Assembly: GCF_016508585.1 (NCBI RefSeq)
Contig: NZ_JADVOP010000007.1
Span: 62,001-126,000, forward strand
Source: Acinetobacter baumannii
Lineage (GTDB): Bacteria; Pseudomonadota; Gammaproteobacteria; Pseudomonadales; Moraxellaceae
Length of the DNA: 64,000 bases
Direction: 5' to 3'
The position numbers and the translations under genes were made by a program. Shown piece by piece: positions 56,652 through 64,000 of this stretch; position 1 is the first letter of the stretch; each line of letters opens with the position of its first letter. The notes under the pieces are model-generated. The model was not told where the DNA came from. It made no database searches and worked only from the letters and a program-made list of their open reading frames with translations.

Positions 56652-58052
56652 CTAAACAGATAAACTAAATTTAATTTTAATTACCATACCATATTCACTA
56701 TTCGGTTTAAAAATCTCTATTTCTCCAGAGTATAAGTCAACAATTTGCTTAACAATAGATAAACCAAGCCCACTTCCTATTACTTCACTGGTTTGATTAA
56801 TGCGATAAAAGCGCTGGAATATAAAAGGTATCTGCTCGTCATCCACTCCAATGCCATTGTCCTCAATCTCAACAAAAGGTTGTCCATTTTCTATTCCACA
56901 AGTGATTTTAATAATAGGGGCACGAGTTTGACTACGATAAATAATGGCATTTTCTAATATATTTCTCAGCATGATCTCAAGTTGATCAGATTGTGCCAAA
57001 ATTAGTGCTGAAGTTAATTCTAGTTTCAAATCGATCTTGGCTTTATGGAAATGAAAATCCATCATCGTCACAGTACTATTAATAATATTGACCAAATCTA
57101 TCTGCGTTTTAATCTGAACTGCATTTGGTTCAAGACGAGCTAATGTTAGTAATTGAGCGATCATACGTGAGGCTTTATCTACCCCCCTCATAATATCTTG
57201 AGTAGCTTCTTGCAACTCTTCAACTGAACGTGCACTTTGTAAAATTTGAGCATGCATACGAATTGCAGCAAGTGGCGTTCGCAATTCATGTGCTGCATTG
57301 GAAGTAAAGCGCTTTTCCCTTTGAATGCTCTCAGCAATCTCACTCAATAATGTATTTAATGAACTGACCAGCGGTTCAATTTCTTTAGGTACTACAGGAT
57401 GGATAGGACTTAAATGTTCAATTGATTGTTTTTCTAAGTTTTGGCTAATGCTATACACCGCGGATAAATTGCTGCGGATGATACGGATAATCAACCAGAA
57501 CAAAAGTGGTAAAAATACCGCTGACACCAAGATCAAAAACAACAGCATATCTTTTTGGATATCTTCGCGAATCGCCCAGACTTGTGCAATTTGCACCTGA
57601 ATGGTATGGGTACTATCCCAAGCTGAATAGCTTCGATAGGTCTTACCATGCATATTGATCCATCCGAAACTGCTTTGTTGAACCAAGGGCTTGGTGGTCA
57701 CGCCAACCGAACGATAAATCAATTGCCCATCACCATGCCAAATCTGAAACACGATCTGGTCATAGTGTTCACCTTGGATCTTTTCAATCGCAGTATGTTC
57801 AGGCACCTTACCATTGAGCGTGCTTAGGGTAGTAGACAATAAGGCATGCGCTGTTTCCGCCAGAGATTTATCGAAGATATTATTGGCAGTTTTTTGCATG
57901 CCCCAATAAATACAACCCAAACTCCCTGCCCAGACACTGGTGGTAATCACCAGTAATATCATGGAAAGCCGTTGTGTTAACGAATAACTACGGATCTTTT
58001 CGGTGATTGGCTTTTCTGCTGTTGGCTTGTCTGCTGTCGATTTATCTTTCAT
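56652..58052 (-). CDS. Sensor histidine kinase of the metal-efflux block (CzcS-like)
   Basis: A 466-residue two-component kinase. Transmembrane helices lie at about 27-50 and 167-189 with a periplasmic sensor between them. A HAMP-like linker, the phospho-His box NAAHELRTPLAAIRMHA, an N-box (RNILENAIIY) and G-boxes (EDNGIGVDDEQIPFIFQRFYR, GSGLGLSIVKQIV) follow. Its start overlaps the end of the response regulator gene by 4 bp. It probably detects excess metal in the periplasm; the ion is unknown. The start has an unusual run of KP/TAEKP-like repeats. Confidence 0.88.
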   Translation of the reverse strand: MKDKSTADKPTAEKPITEKIRSYSLTQRLSMILLVITTSVWAGSLGCIYWGMQKTANNIFDKSLAETAHALLSTTLSTLNGKVPEHTAIEKIQGEHYDQIVFQIWHGDGQLIYRSVGVTTKPLVQQSSFGWINMHGKTYRSYSAWDSTHTIQVQIAQVWAIREDIQKDMLLFLILVSAVFLPLLFWLIIRIIRSNLSAVYSISQNLEKQSIEHLSPIHPVVPKEIEPLVSSLNTLLSEIAESIQREKRFTSNAAHELRTPLAAIRMHAQILQSARSVEELQEATQDIMRGVDKASRMIAQLLTLARLEPNAVQIKTQIDLVNIINSTVTMMDFHFHKAKIDLKLELTSALILAQSDQLEIMLRNILENAIIYRSQTRAPIIKITCGIENGQPFVEIEDNGIGVDDEQIPFIFQRFYRINQTSEVIGSGLGLSIVKQIVDLYSGEIEIFKPNSEYGMVIKIKFSLSV

Positions 58053-58714
58053 TGGCTGGACTCATCCATGATGTAACCAAAACCTTGTACGGTACGCACA
58101 ATATTTTTACCCAATTTACGTCGTAAGTTATGAATATGTACTTGGATGACATTACTGCTGACATCAGCATCGTAGGCATAAAATGAATTTTCAATATTTT
58201 CACGAGAAATCACTCGACCACGATTAAGACTAAGTAATTCAAGTAAGTGAAATTCTTTATGGGTCAATTCGACCTCGACACCATCTAAAAACACTTGTTT
58301 GTTGGCCTTGTTGATCTGAATATTACCAATCTGGATCAGGTCACTAACATCACCAGAGATGCGTCGTAGTACCGCTTGAATACGTGCCACCACCTCATGT
58401 AAGTCATAAGGTTTGACCACAAAATCATCGGCACCCGCTTGTAAACCGGCAATACGATCTTCGATTTGGTCTTGTGCGGTAAGGATAATAATCCCGACCA
58501 TATTTTTTTTACGGCGTAGGGATTTTAAAACCTCAATCCCATTACGATCTGGTAAGCCTAGGTCGAGTAAGACAAAATGGTAGTGATAACTGCCCAGAAA
58601 ATGATATGCCTGCTCTGCCGTACCCGCGATATCGACCACAAAGCCAGCCTGATCCAAACCACGTGCAGTTGCTTTGGCTAATAAAGCGTCATCTTCTACC
58701 AATAAAATTCTCAT
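58049..58714 (-). CDS. OmpR-family response regulator (CzcR-like)
   Basis: A 221-residue regulator. Receiver domain about 1-115, with acidic pocket VEDDALL, phospho-acceptor Asp51 (VLLDLGLPDRNG) and VKPYDLHE. C-terminal winged-helix domain (about 125-218; LTHKEFHLLELLSLNRGRVISRE, VIQVHIHNLRRKLG). It lies 23 bp after czcC and should activate the efflux operon. Confidence 0.9.
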   Translation of the reverse strand: MRILLVEDDALLAKATARGLDQAGFVVDIAGTAEQAYHFLGSYHYHFVLLDLGLPDRNGIEVLKSLRRKKNMVGIIILTAQDQIEDRIAGLQAGADDFVVKPYDLHEVVARIQAVLRRISGDVSDLIQIGNIQINKANKQVFLDGVEVELTHKEFHLLELLSLNRGRVISRENIENSFYAYDADVSSNVIQVHIHNLRRKLGKNIVRTVQGFGYIMDESSQ

Positions 58715-58737
58715 ACTCGACCTATTGAATCATGCAG

Positions 58738-60084
58738 TTATTGTTTCACCTCATGCTCATGGCCATCATGCTCATGTTCGTCGTGTAATGGCCACAATTG
58801 ATGTGAATTGAGTAATAGTAGTCCGTAGCTCTCGGCATAATCAACTTTGGCTTGATCGATACGGTTACGCGCTTCGATCAATTGTTGTGAATGTAACAAC
58901 AGTTCGTTGAGGCTGAGCTCACCCAATTTATAAGCCTTTTGCATCAGGCTATGTTGCTGTTGCAATTGGGTTAAGTTCTGCTGCGCTTTACCATAACGTA
59001 CCTGAGCTGACTCCATTTGCGTTGACCAGTACTGCGCTTCCTGACGTAGACGGTTTTCCACACGTCCTACTTCATAATCTGCTTTACGTGCTTCGGCTGC
59101 GGCCATACCCGACGCAACACGAGTGTGACTGCCAGATAATGGTACCGAAATCGTCACCCCCATTAAGTTTTCCACGCCCGACTGTTCACGACTATAGCCA
59201 AGACTAATGGTTGGATCAGGGATTTTATTGAGCTGTTCACGTTTGTGTAAAGCATGTTGTTGCTCAGCCTGTTTCCGCACCAACTCTAACTCATGGTTAG
59301 CGGATAGAATCTGTCGAATCCACTCCGCCTGAGTAAATTTGATTGGACCAACCTGAATCATATCACTGTTCCACTGCTCAGGAATCGTACCACGATAATC
59401 ACGTGCCAATAGTTGCTGTGACTGATAGTAAGCCACTTTGGCTTGCATATATTTTTCTTCAACTTGGCTATGTTCGTTATTGAGCAACATCAGTTCCAGA
59501 CGCGGTGCATCACCAGCACGAATACGTTGCTGGGTCATACTCATATACTGTTCGATCTGACCTAACTGTTCTTGCAAACGATTCAGCTGCAAAGCTGCAC
59601 GCATATAAGCAAACCAGTTGCCTAACAAAGACTTAGCGACTTCGTGTTTGGCATCTTCGTACTTTAACTCTGCAATGTTTACACCACGCTTAGCTAGGTC
59701 TTGATCGAGCTGATATTTACCCGATAAGCGGATTTGCTTTTCGACCCCAAAACTCGGCTCATAGCTGTTGGATTTGGATTGACCCTCTTGAGCATCTGTC
59801 TTACGCAGCTGCATCCCGGCACGTACTGTCCATGGGTGTTGACCCAATTTGAGTCCTTGGCCAGCAAAGTCTGCATAGTCTTGGTCTGAGATCGCAGCAC
59901 GCACAGTCGAGTGCTCAGCCAAACTTTGTTTAACTGCTTCTACTGGTGGCAAGACTGGATCGAGACTCGGTTCAGCCCATGTAGCTTGGGTAAAAGCCAA
60001 GCAGCAGCCAAGTCCGAGTAAACGTAACATTTTACTGAGTACAGCGGGTTGAATTTTGATCTGCATATTGAGATTTGAGTTCAT
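58738..60084 (-). CDS. czcC: TolC-family outer membrane component of RND efflux (CzcC-like)
   Basis: A 448-residue outer membrane factor with a signal peptide ending TWAEP. It has the long TolC-like helical repeats (about 60-430). The C-terminus, DEHEHDGHEHEVKQ, is rich in His and acidic residues and could bind metal. Its start overlaps the stop of the DUF3240 gene (TGATG), so it is translationally coupled. It should form the outer channel of the CzcBA pump. Confidence 0.87.
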   Translation of the reverse strand: MNSNLNMQIKIQPAVLSKMLRLLGLGCCLAFTQATWAEPSLDPVLPPVEAVKQSLAEHSTVRAAISDQDYADFAGQGLKLGQHPWTVRAGMQLRKTDAQEGQSKSNSYEPSFGVEKQIRLSGKYQLDQDLAKRGVNIAELKYEDAKHEVAKSLLGNWFAYMRAALQLNRLQEQLGQIEQYMSMTQQRIRAGDAPRLELMLLNNEHSQVEEKYMQAKVAYYQSQQLLARDYRGTIPEQWNSDMIQVGPIKFTQAEWIRQILSANHELELVRKQAEQQHALHKREQLNKIPDPTISLGYSREQSGVENLMGVTISVPLSGSHTRVASGMAAAEARKADYEVGRVENRLRQEAQYWSTQMESAQVRYGKAQQNLTQLQQQHSLMQKAYKLGELSLNELLLHSQQLIEARNRIDQAKVDYAESYGLLLLNSHQLWPLHDEHEHDGHEHEVKQ

Positions 60085-60398
60085 CAGTCAAGTGCTCCTT
60101 GGCCTGCATAGCCAGAGGTCACAGTGGGAAGTACCCAGTAGAAACAGTCGCTTGCTTTAAATTTTTGTTTAATATGGTCTAAAACTAAAGGTACCGATGC
60201 TTGCGGCAAAACCATCAAGATCAGGTTACGCTCAGTCGCACCACGGATCTTTTCTTGCACATTGCGATAATGCTGACGGCTACCAAAACCCTTGGCTGGC
60301 ACACAGGTACAACCCGTAACCAGTTCAGGAATCAGCCATAAATGGCTCATCAGTTCTTCGACAATCTCACTCGACACGTTAATAGAGAGTTGGCACAT
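60084..60398 (-). CDS. DUF3240 family protein (P-II-like fold)
   Basis: A 104-residue protein with an alternating beta/alpha layout: CQLSINVSSEIVEELMSHLW, then EKIRGATERNLILMVLP and IKQKFKASDCFYWVLP. DUF3240 is P-II-like and occurs with czc-type efflux genes, so it may be a metal-level sensor or regulator of the pump. The start is ATG 60398, one base after the czcA stop (TGAAATG); earlier starts at 60407 and 60416 would overlap czcA. Confidence 0.75.
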   Translation of the reverse strand: MCQLSINVSSEIVEELMSHLWLIPELVTGCTCVPAKGFGSRQHYRNVQEKIRGATERNLILMVLPQASVPLVLDHIKQKFKASDCFYWVLPTVTSGYAGQGALD

Positions 60399-60399
60399 T

Positions 60400-63300
60400 T
60401 CAGGCATGATGATCACTCGCTAAACCAAATTTTTTAAATAGATTAGGTAACAAAATCAGAGTCAATAAGGTACATGAGATCAATCCACCGATCACCACGA
60501 TAGCAAGAGGGCGCTGAATCTCTGCCCCTGGACCTGTGGTAAATAGCAATGGAATCAGACCCAATGCAGCAATACTTGCAGTCATCATCACTGGACGTAG
60601 ACGACGCATTGCCCCTTCTCTTACCACTTCCTCAATCTCAATACCGCGGGCAATGAGCTGGTTAAAGTAGCCAATCATTACCAGACCATTGAGCACCGCG
60701 ATCCCCATCAGCGCGATAAAGCCGACTGATGCAGGTACGGATAGATACTCACCCGTAATCGCCAAGGCCACCACACCACCAATCAAGGCAAATGGAATAT
60801 TGGCAAACACCAATACCGCTTGGCGTACAGAACCCAATGTAGTGAATAACAAGAAGAAGATCATGGTCAAGGCTGCAGGAATCACCAACATCAAGCGCGC
60901 TGCGGCACGTTGTTGGTTTTCAAACTGACCACCCCATTTCAAATTATACCCAGCAGGCAGTTTGACTTTTTCAGCCACTTTTTGTTTGGCTTCATCAACA
61001 AAGCCAACCAAGTCACGATCACGCACGTTAGAACGCACCACAGACATACGCGATGCATTTTCACGGTCGATTTTCACTACACCTTCGGTTTTGACCATCT
61101 CAGCCAAAGACTGCATTGGAACTGCGGCAGAGTTTTCAACTGGTAATGCGATATTGGCCAAGTTAAAGCTGGATTGGCTTAAAGATGGATCACCTTTCAT
61201 CATTAACGGTACAGGACGGCCTTGTTCAATGATCGAACCAATCTCTTTACCTTCAATCAATGTTTTCAGTTGCGCTTGAATGTTTTGGCTGTCGAGTTGA
61301 TTACGCACGGCCATATCACGACGTACACGCAATTCTTGATATTGCACCCCAGAGTTTTCAAGGGTCATCACGTCTTGACTGCCTTCGATCCCCTGTAAAA
61401 TGCCGGCAATTTGCTTAGATAATTCATTGAGTTTATCGAGGTCTGTACCAAATATTTTCACCGCTAAGTCACCACGTACCCCAGAGAGCATTTCTGACGT
61501 CCGCATTTCAATCGGTTGGCTAAAGGTTAAGTTCACGCCAGGGACATCACCCAAGACATGACGAATCTTCGCTAAGATCTGTTCCTTACTTTGACCATTC
61601 CACTGATCTTGCGGTTTAAGCACAATAAAGCTATCGGTTTCGTTAAGCCCCATCGGGTCCAGACCGAGCTCATCCGAACCAGTCCGCGCCACGATACGCT
61701 TGACTTCAGGCACTTGTTTTAAGATACGTCGTTGAATATCCATATCCAGTGCAATCGAGTTTTGCAGACTAATCGAAGGGATTTTTTCTAGCTGTAAAAT
61801 GGTATCGCCTTCATCCATGGTCGGCATAAACGATTTACCAATAAATGGGAAAATCAACACCGCCACCAACAAGGCCACACCAGCCATTGCATAGACTTTT
61901 TTCGGATTGGCCAAACTCGCATTTAAAACTTTGCTATAAGCCGCTTCAAGTTTACGCACGATAAATGGTGTGTGATGGGCTTGTGATTTGAGGAAGAACG
62001 AACACAACACAGGGATAATCGTTAAAGAGAAAAAGAGTGAACTCGACAGTGCAAAGACAATCGTCAACGCGACGGGTGAGAACAGCTTGCCTTCTAGACC
62101 TTCCAAAGTCATCAGTGGGATAAACACCAACATAATGATGATCATACCCGCAGTCACAGGTACCGATACTTCACATACCGCACGATAAATTACATTCAGC
62201 GGTGGTAAAAATGACCGGTTTTTGGATTCATGTGCATCGGCCAGCTGCATCTCGATATTTTCAACCACCACTACGGCAGCATCGACCAGCAAACCAATGG
62301 CAATGGTTAAACCACCGAGCGACATCAAGTTGGCACTTAAACCAAACTGACGCATCATCAAGAAAGTACTCAATGCTGATAGCGGTAAAATCGCTGCCAC
62401 CACCAATGCAGAGCGTAAATTCCCCAAGAACAACAACAGTAAAATTAAGACTAAAACGATAGCTTCAAATAGTGTCTTACTCACGGTATGAATGGCACGG
62501 TTGACCAATTCACCACGGTCATAAAACGGCTCAATAGTGGTGCCTGCAGGTAAGGTTTTTTCGATCTCTTGCAAGTGTTCACGCACATGTTGTACCACTT
62601 GACGCGCATTGGCACCTTTTAAGCTGAGTACAATGCCTTCAACCGCTTCACCTTGACCATTTTCAGTTACGGCACCATAACGGGTTAAAGCACCAGTATG
62701 TACTGTCGCAACGTCTTTGACTTGAACCAAAACACCTTGGTTGTTGGAAACAATAATATCACCCAACTCAGCCAAGTTACTGACACGACTATCACTACGA
62801 ATCAGCAGTGATTCACCATTTTCATTGAGTCGACCAGCACCATCACTGGCGTTGTTAAGTTCAATCGCTTGTTGCAGTCGATTGAGTGATAAACCACGTG
62901 CAGCTAAGGCTTCTAGGTTCGGTGTCACTTCAAACGTACGTACCAAACCACCCAAAGAGTTGACATCAGCCACCCCTTCGATCTTACGTAACTGTGGACG
63001 AATCACGCGATCCAACAAGGTCCGTTTTTCCATGTCACTCAGTGAACCATGTAGGGTAAACATAAATGACTCACCCAAAGGCGTGGTCATCGGCGCGATC
63101 CCACCCGAAGCACTGCTTGGCAATGCGGACATGACGCCACTTAAGCGTTCATTGACCTGTTGTCTGGCCCAATAAGGATCAGTGCCTTCGGCAAAGTCCA
63201 AAGTAATAATGGCAATGGCATATTTGGATTGCGAACGCAGTACGGTTTGATGCGGAATCCCCAACATTTCTTGTTCGATTGGCACCACGATACGACTTTC

Positions 63301-63483
63301 CACTTCTTCGGGAGTCATACCTGGTGATTTCATCACGATCTGAACTTGAGTACTCGATACATCAGGAAAGGCATCGATCGGTAGCTTGGTAAAAGCCATG
63401 TAGCCAGCCACACTGATCGCCAGACCAATCAGCAAAATCAGGATGCGTTGGCCAAGTGAAAATGCAATGATACGTTTCAACAT
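60400..63483 (-). CDS. czcA: Heavy-metal RND efflux pump, inner membrane transporter (CzcA/CusA family)
   Basis: A proton-driven RND transporter of 1,027 residues with 12 expected helices and two large periplasmic loops. The start MLKRIIAFSLGQRILI is typical of heavy-metal RND pumps, as are PIDAFPDVSSTQVQI and PGMTPEEVE. Helix 4 reads AIGLLVDAAVVVVEN (Asp401, Glu408), unlike the DFG...DGA...EN of classic Zn/Co/Cd pumps. ATG 63483 is chosen with GAGG eight bases upstream. It lies 10 bp after czcB. The metal is not certain. Confidence 0.88.
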   Translation of the reverse strand: MLKRIIAFSLGQRILILLIGLAISVAGYMAFTKLPIDAFPDVSSTQVQIVMKSPGMTPEEVESRIVVPIEQEMLGIPHQTVLRSQSKYAIAIITLDFAEGTDPYWARQQVNERLSGVMSALPSSASGGIAPMTTPLGESFMFTLHGSLSDMEKRTLLDRVIRPQLRKIEGVADVNSLGGLVRTFEVTPNLEALAARGLSLNRLQQAIELNNASDGAGRLNENGESLLIRSDSRVSNLAELGDIIVSNNQGVLVQVKDVATVHTGALTRYGAVTENGQGEAVEGIVLSLKGANARQVVQHVREHLQEIEKTLPAGTTIEPFYDRGELVNRAIHTVSKTLFEAIVLVLILLLLFLGNLRSALVVAAILPLSALSTFLMMRQFGLSANLMSLGGLTIAIGLLVDAAVVVVENIEMQLADAHESKNRSFLPPLNVIYRAVCEVSVPVTAGMIIIMLVFIPLMTLEGLEGKLFSPVALTIVFALSSSLFFSLTIIPVLCSFFLKSQAHHTPFIVRKLEAAYSKVLNASLANPKKVYAMAGVALLVAVLIFPFIGKSFMPTMDEGDTILQLEKIPSISLQNSIALDMDIQRRILKQVPEVKRIVARTGSDELGLDPMGLNETDSFIVLKPQDQWNGQSKEQILAKIRHVLGDVPGVNLTFSQPIEMRTSEMLSGVRGDLAVKIFGTDLDKLNELSKQIAGILQGIEGSQDVMTLENSGVQYQELRVRRDMAVRNQLDSQNIQAQLKTLIEGKEIGSIIEQGRPVPLMMKGDPSLSQSSFNLANIALPVENSAAVPMQSLAEMVKTEGVVKIDRENASRMSVVRSNVRDRDLVGFVDEAKQKVAEKVKLPAGYNLKWGGQFENQQRAAARLMLVIPAALTMIFFLLFTTLGSVRQAVLVFANIPFALIGGVVALAITGEYLSVPASVGFIALMGIAVLNGLVMIGYFNQLIARGIEIEEVVREGAMRRLRPVMMTASIAALGLIPLLFTTGPGAEIQRPLAIVVIGGLISCTLLTLILLPNLFKKFGLASDHHA

Positions 63484-63493
63484 GTGCTTGGCC

Positions 63494-64000
63494 TCAATGC
63501 GCTGCGGCTGCAGTATTGCTATTGACGGCAGGTGCTTGTTCTGTACCAAAGCCTGACCAAACGGCTTTTAGACGCTCAACACCACTGACAGCAATGCCCA
63601 TACCTGGTTTTAAACCGGTTGAAGCGATATAACTGTGTTGTTGATTTTCACCCACAACATCCACTGGCACTGCAGCATAACCATTTTGATTTTTCACAAA
63701 GACGATATGTTTGCCATCTTTTAAAGTCAGTGCCGCACTCGGTACAGTCCAAGCAGCCATCGCTGTTGAGTTATGGCTTTGCAGCTGTGCTTTAACAAAC
63801 TGTTGTACATGCAGACAGCTATGATTGGCACTCATCTGTGCCACGACATTTTGAGTTTGCGTATTGCCTGCCAATGCTGGCGCGATTTTTTGCACCTGAC
63901 CAGTAATCTCACAGCCTTCTACTTTAACCGTATCGCCAATATGAATAAATTTACTGTCAGCTAAACTGGCTTGTAATAGCAGTTGCAAAGGTAAATCGCC
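63494..64000 (-). CDS. czcB: RND efflux periplasmic adaptor (CzcB-like), C-terminal part
   Basis: The C-terminal part (168 codons) of a membrane-fusion protein; the frame stays open to the end of the window (GDLPLQLLLQASLADSKFIH), so the N-terminus is outside. Visible parts are a beta-barrel stretch (GDTVKVEGCEITGQVQKIAP), VPSAALTLKDGKHIVFVKNQNG and VVSG-like GMGIAVSGVERLKAVW, usual for the adaptor's membrane-proximal domain. The tail is Ala-rich and ends in His. It joins CzcA to CzcC. Confidence 0.85.
   Translation of the reverse strand, partial: GDLPLQLLLQASLADSKFIHIGDTVKVEGCEITGQVQKIAPALAGNTQTQNVVAQMSANHSCLHVQQFVKAQLQSHNSTAMAAWTVPSAALTLKDGKHIVFVKNQNGYAAVPVDVVGENQQHSYIASTGLKPGMGIAVSGVERLKAVWSGFGTEQAPAVNSNTAAAAH

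Noticed and set aside
1..64000. CRISPR array, prophage or insertion sequence
   Set aside because: I saw no regularly spaced repeats, no cas, phage or transposase genes, and no IS-type terminal repeats.

Overview
The window looks like chromosomal DNA of an Acinetobacter-type gammaproteobacterium (Moraxellaceae). The DNA is AT-rich, spacers are short, and hairpin terminators sit between convergent genes. The gene neighbourhoods (asd-fimV-truA, leuC-leuD-lipoprotein-leuB, rppH-ptsP, rluC/rne) and protein sequences fit that group. The assignment is by eye and was not searched.

Layout. 1-5.7 kb: asd (5' end cut off by the window edge), a fimV-like gene split into two ORFs, an asparaginase and truA. 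5.7-16 kb: an AraC-type regulator, infA, a small lipoprotein, the leucine genes leuC-leuD-lipoprotein-leuB, and several small or poorly known genes (DUF2061, a GRDP-like protein with a Cys/Ser-rich tail, a LysR regulator, DUF2789, a HAD phosphatase). 16-26.7 kb: rppH and ptsP, a small ArfA-like gene with a terminator hairpin inside its coding end, an OmpA-like lipoprotein, a ribbon-helix-helix-like gene followed by a 38-residue lysine-rich ORF, an AidB-like acyl-CoA dehydrogenase divergent from a TetR regulator, catalase, and a DCC/DoxX pair. 26.7-30.6 kb: two secreted proteins of unknown function, a NAPE-PLD-like hydrolase, a CDF transporter and a GNAT protein.

30.7-44 kb is a catabolic island for 3-phenylpropionate/cinnamate. 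A ring-hydroxylating dioxygenase (hcaE, hcaF, hcaC, hcaD) and dihydrodiol dehydrogenase (hcaB) share an operon with the ring-cleavage enzyme mhpB. The lower pathway (mhpC, and mhpD-mhpF-mhpE) lies next to it, with an OprD-type porin, a DUF1345 membrane protein and a LysR regulator (hcaR). Together the enzymes can take the aromatic acid to a C4 dicarboxylate, pyruvate and acetyl-CoA. E. coli keeps hca and mhp at separate loci. No mhpA hydroxylase and no recognised inner-membrane transporter are present.

44-54 kb: a glutathione S-transferase, a WYL regulator, a HAD phosphatase, rluC divergent from rne (RNase E) across a long hairpin-rich spacer, and a long-chain acyl-CoA synthetase. 54.0-54.7 kb: four tRNA-Lys genes, three identical (TTT) and one divergent (CTT). 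Directly after them comes a metal-efflux block, all on the minus strand: czcB (cut off by the window edge), czcA, a DUF3240 gene, czcC, a response regulator, a sensor kinase, a cytochrome b561 and a CDF transporter. This looks like an accessory island next to a tRNA gene.

The observations most worth following up are the ArfA-like nonstop-mRNA gene, the merged hca/mhp cluster, the lysine-rich microprotein and the structured region upstream of rne.
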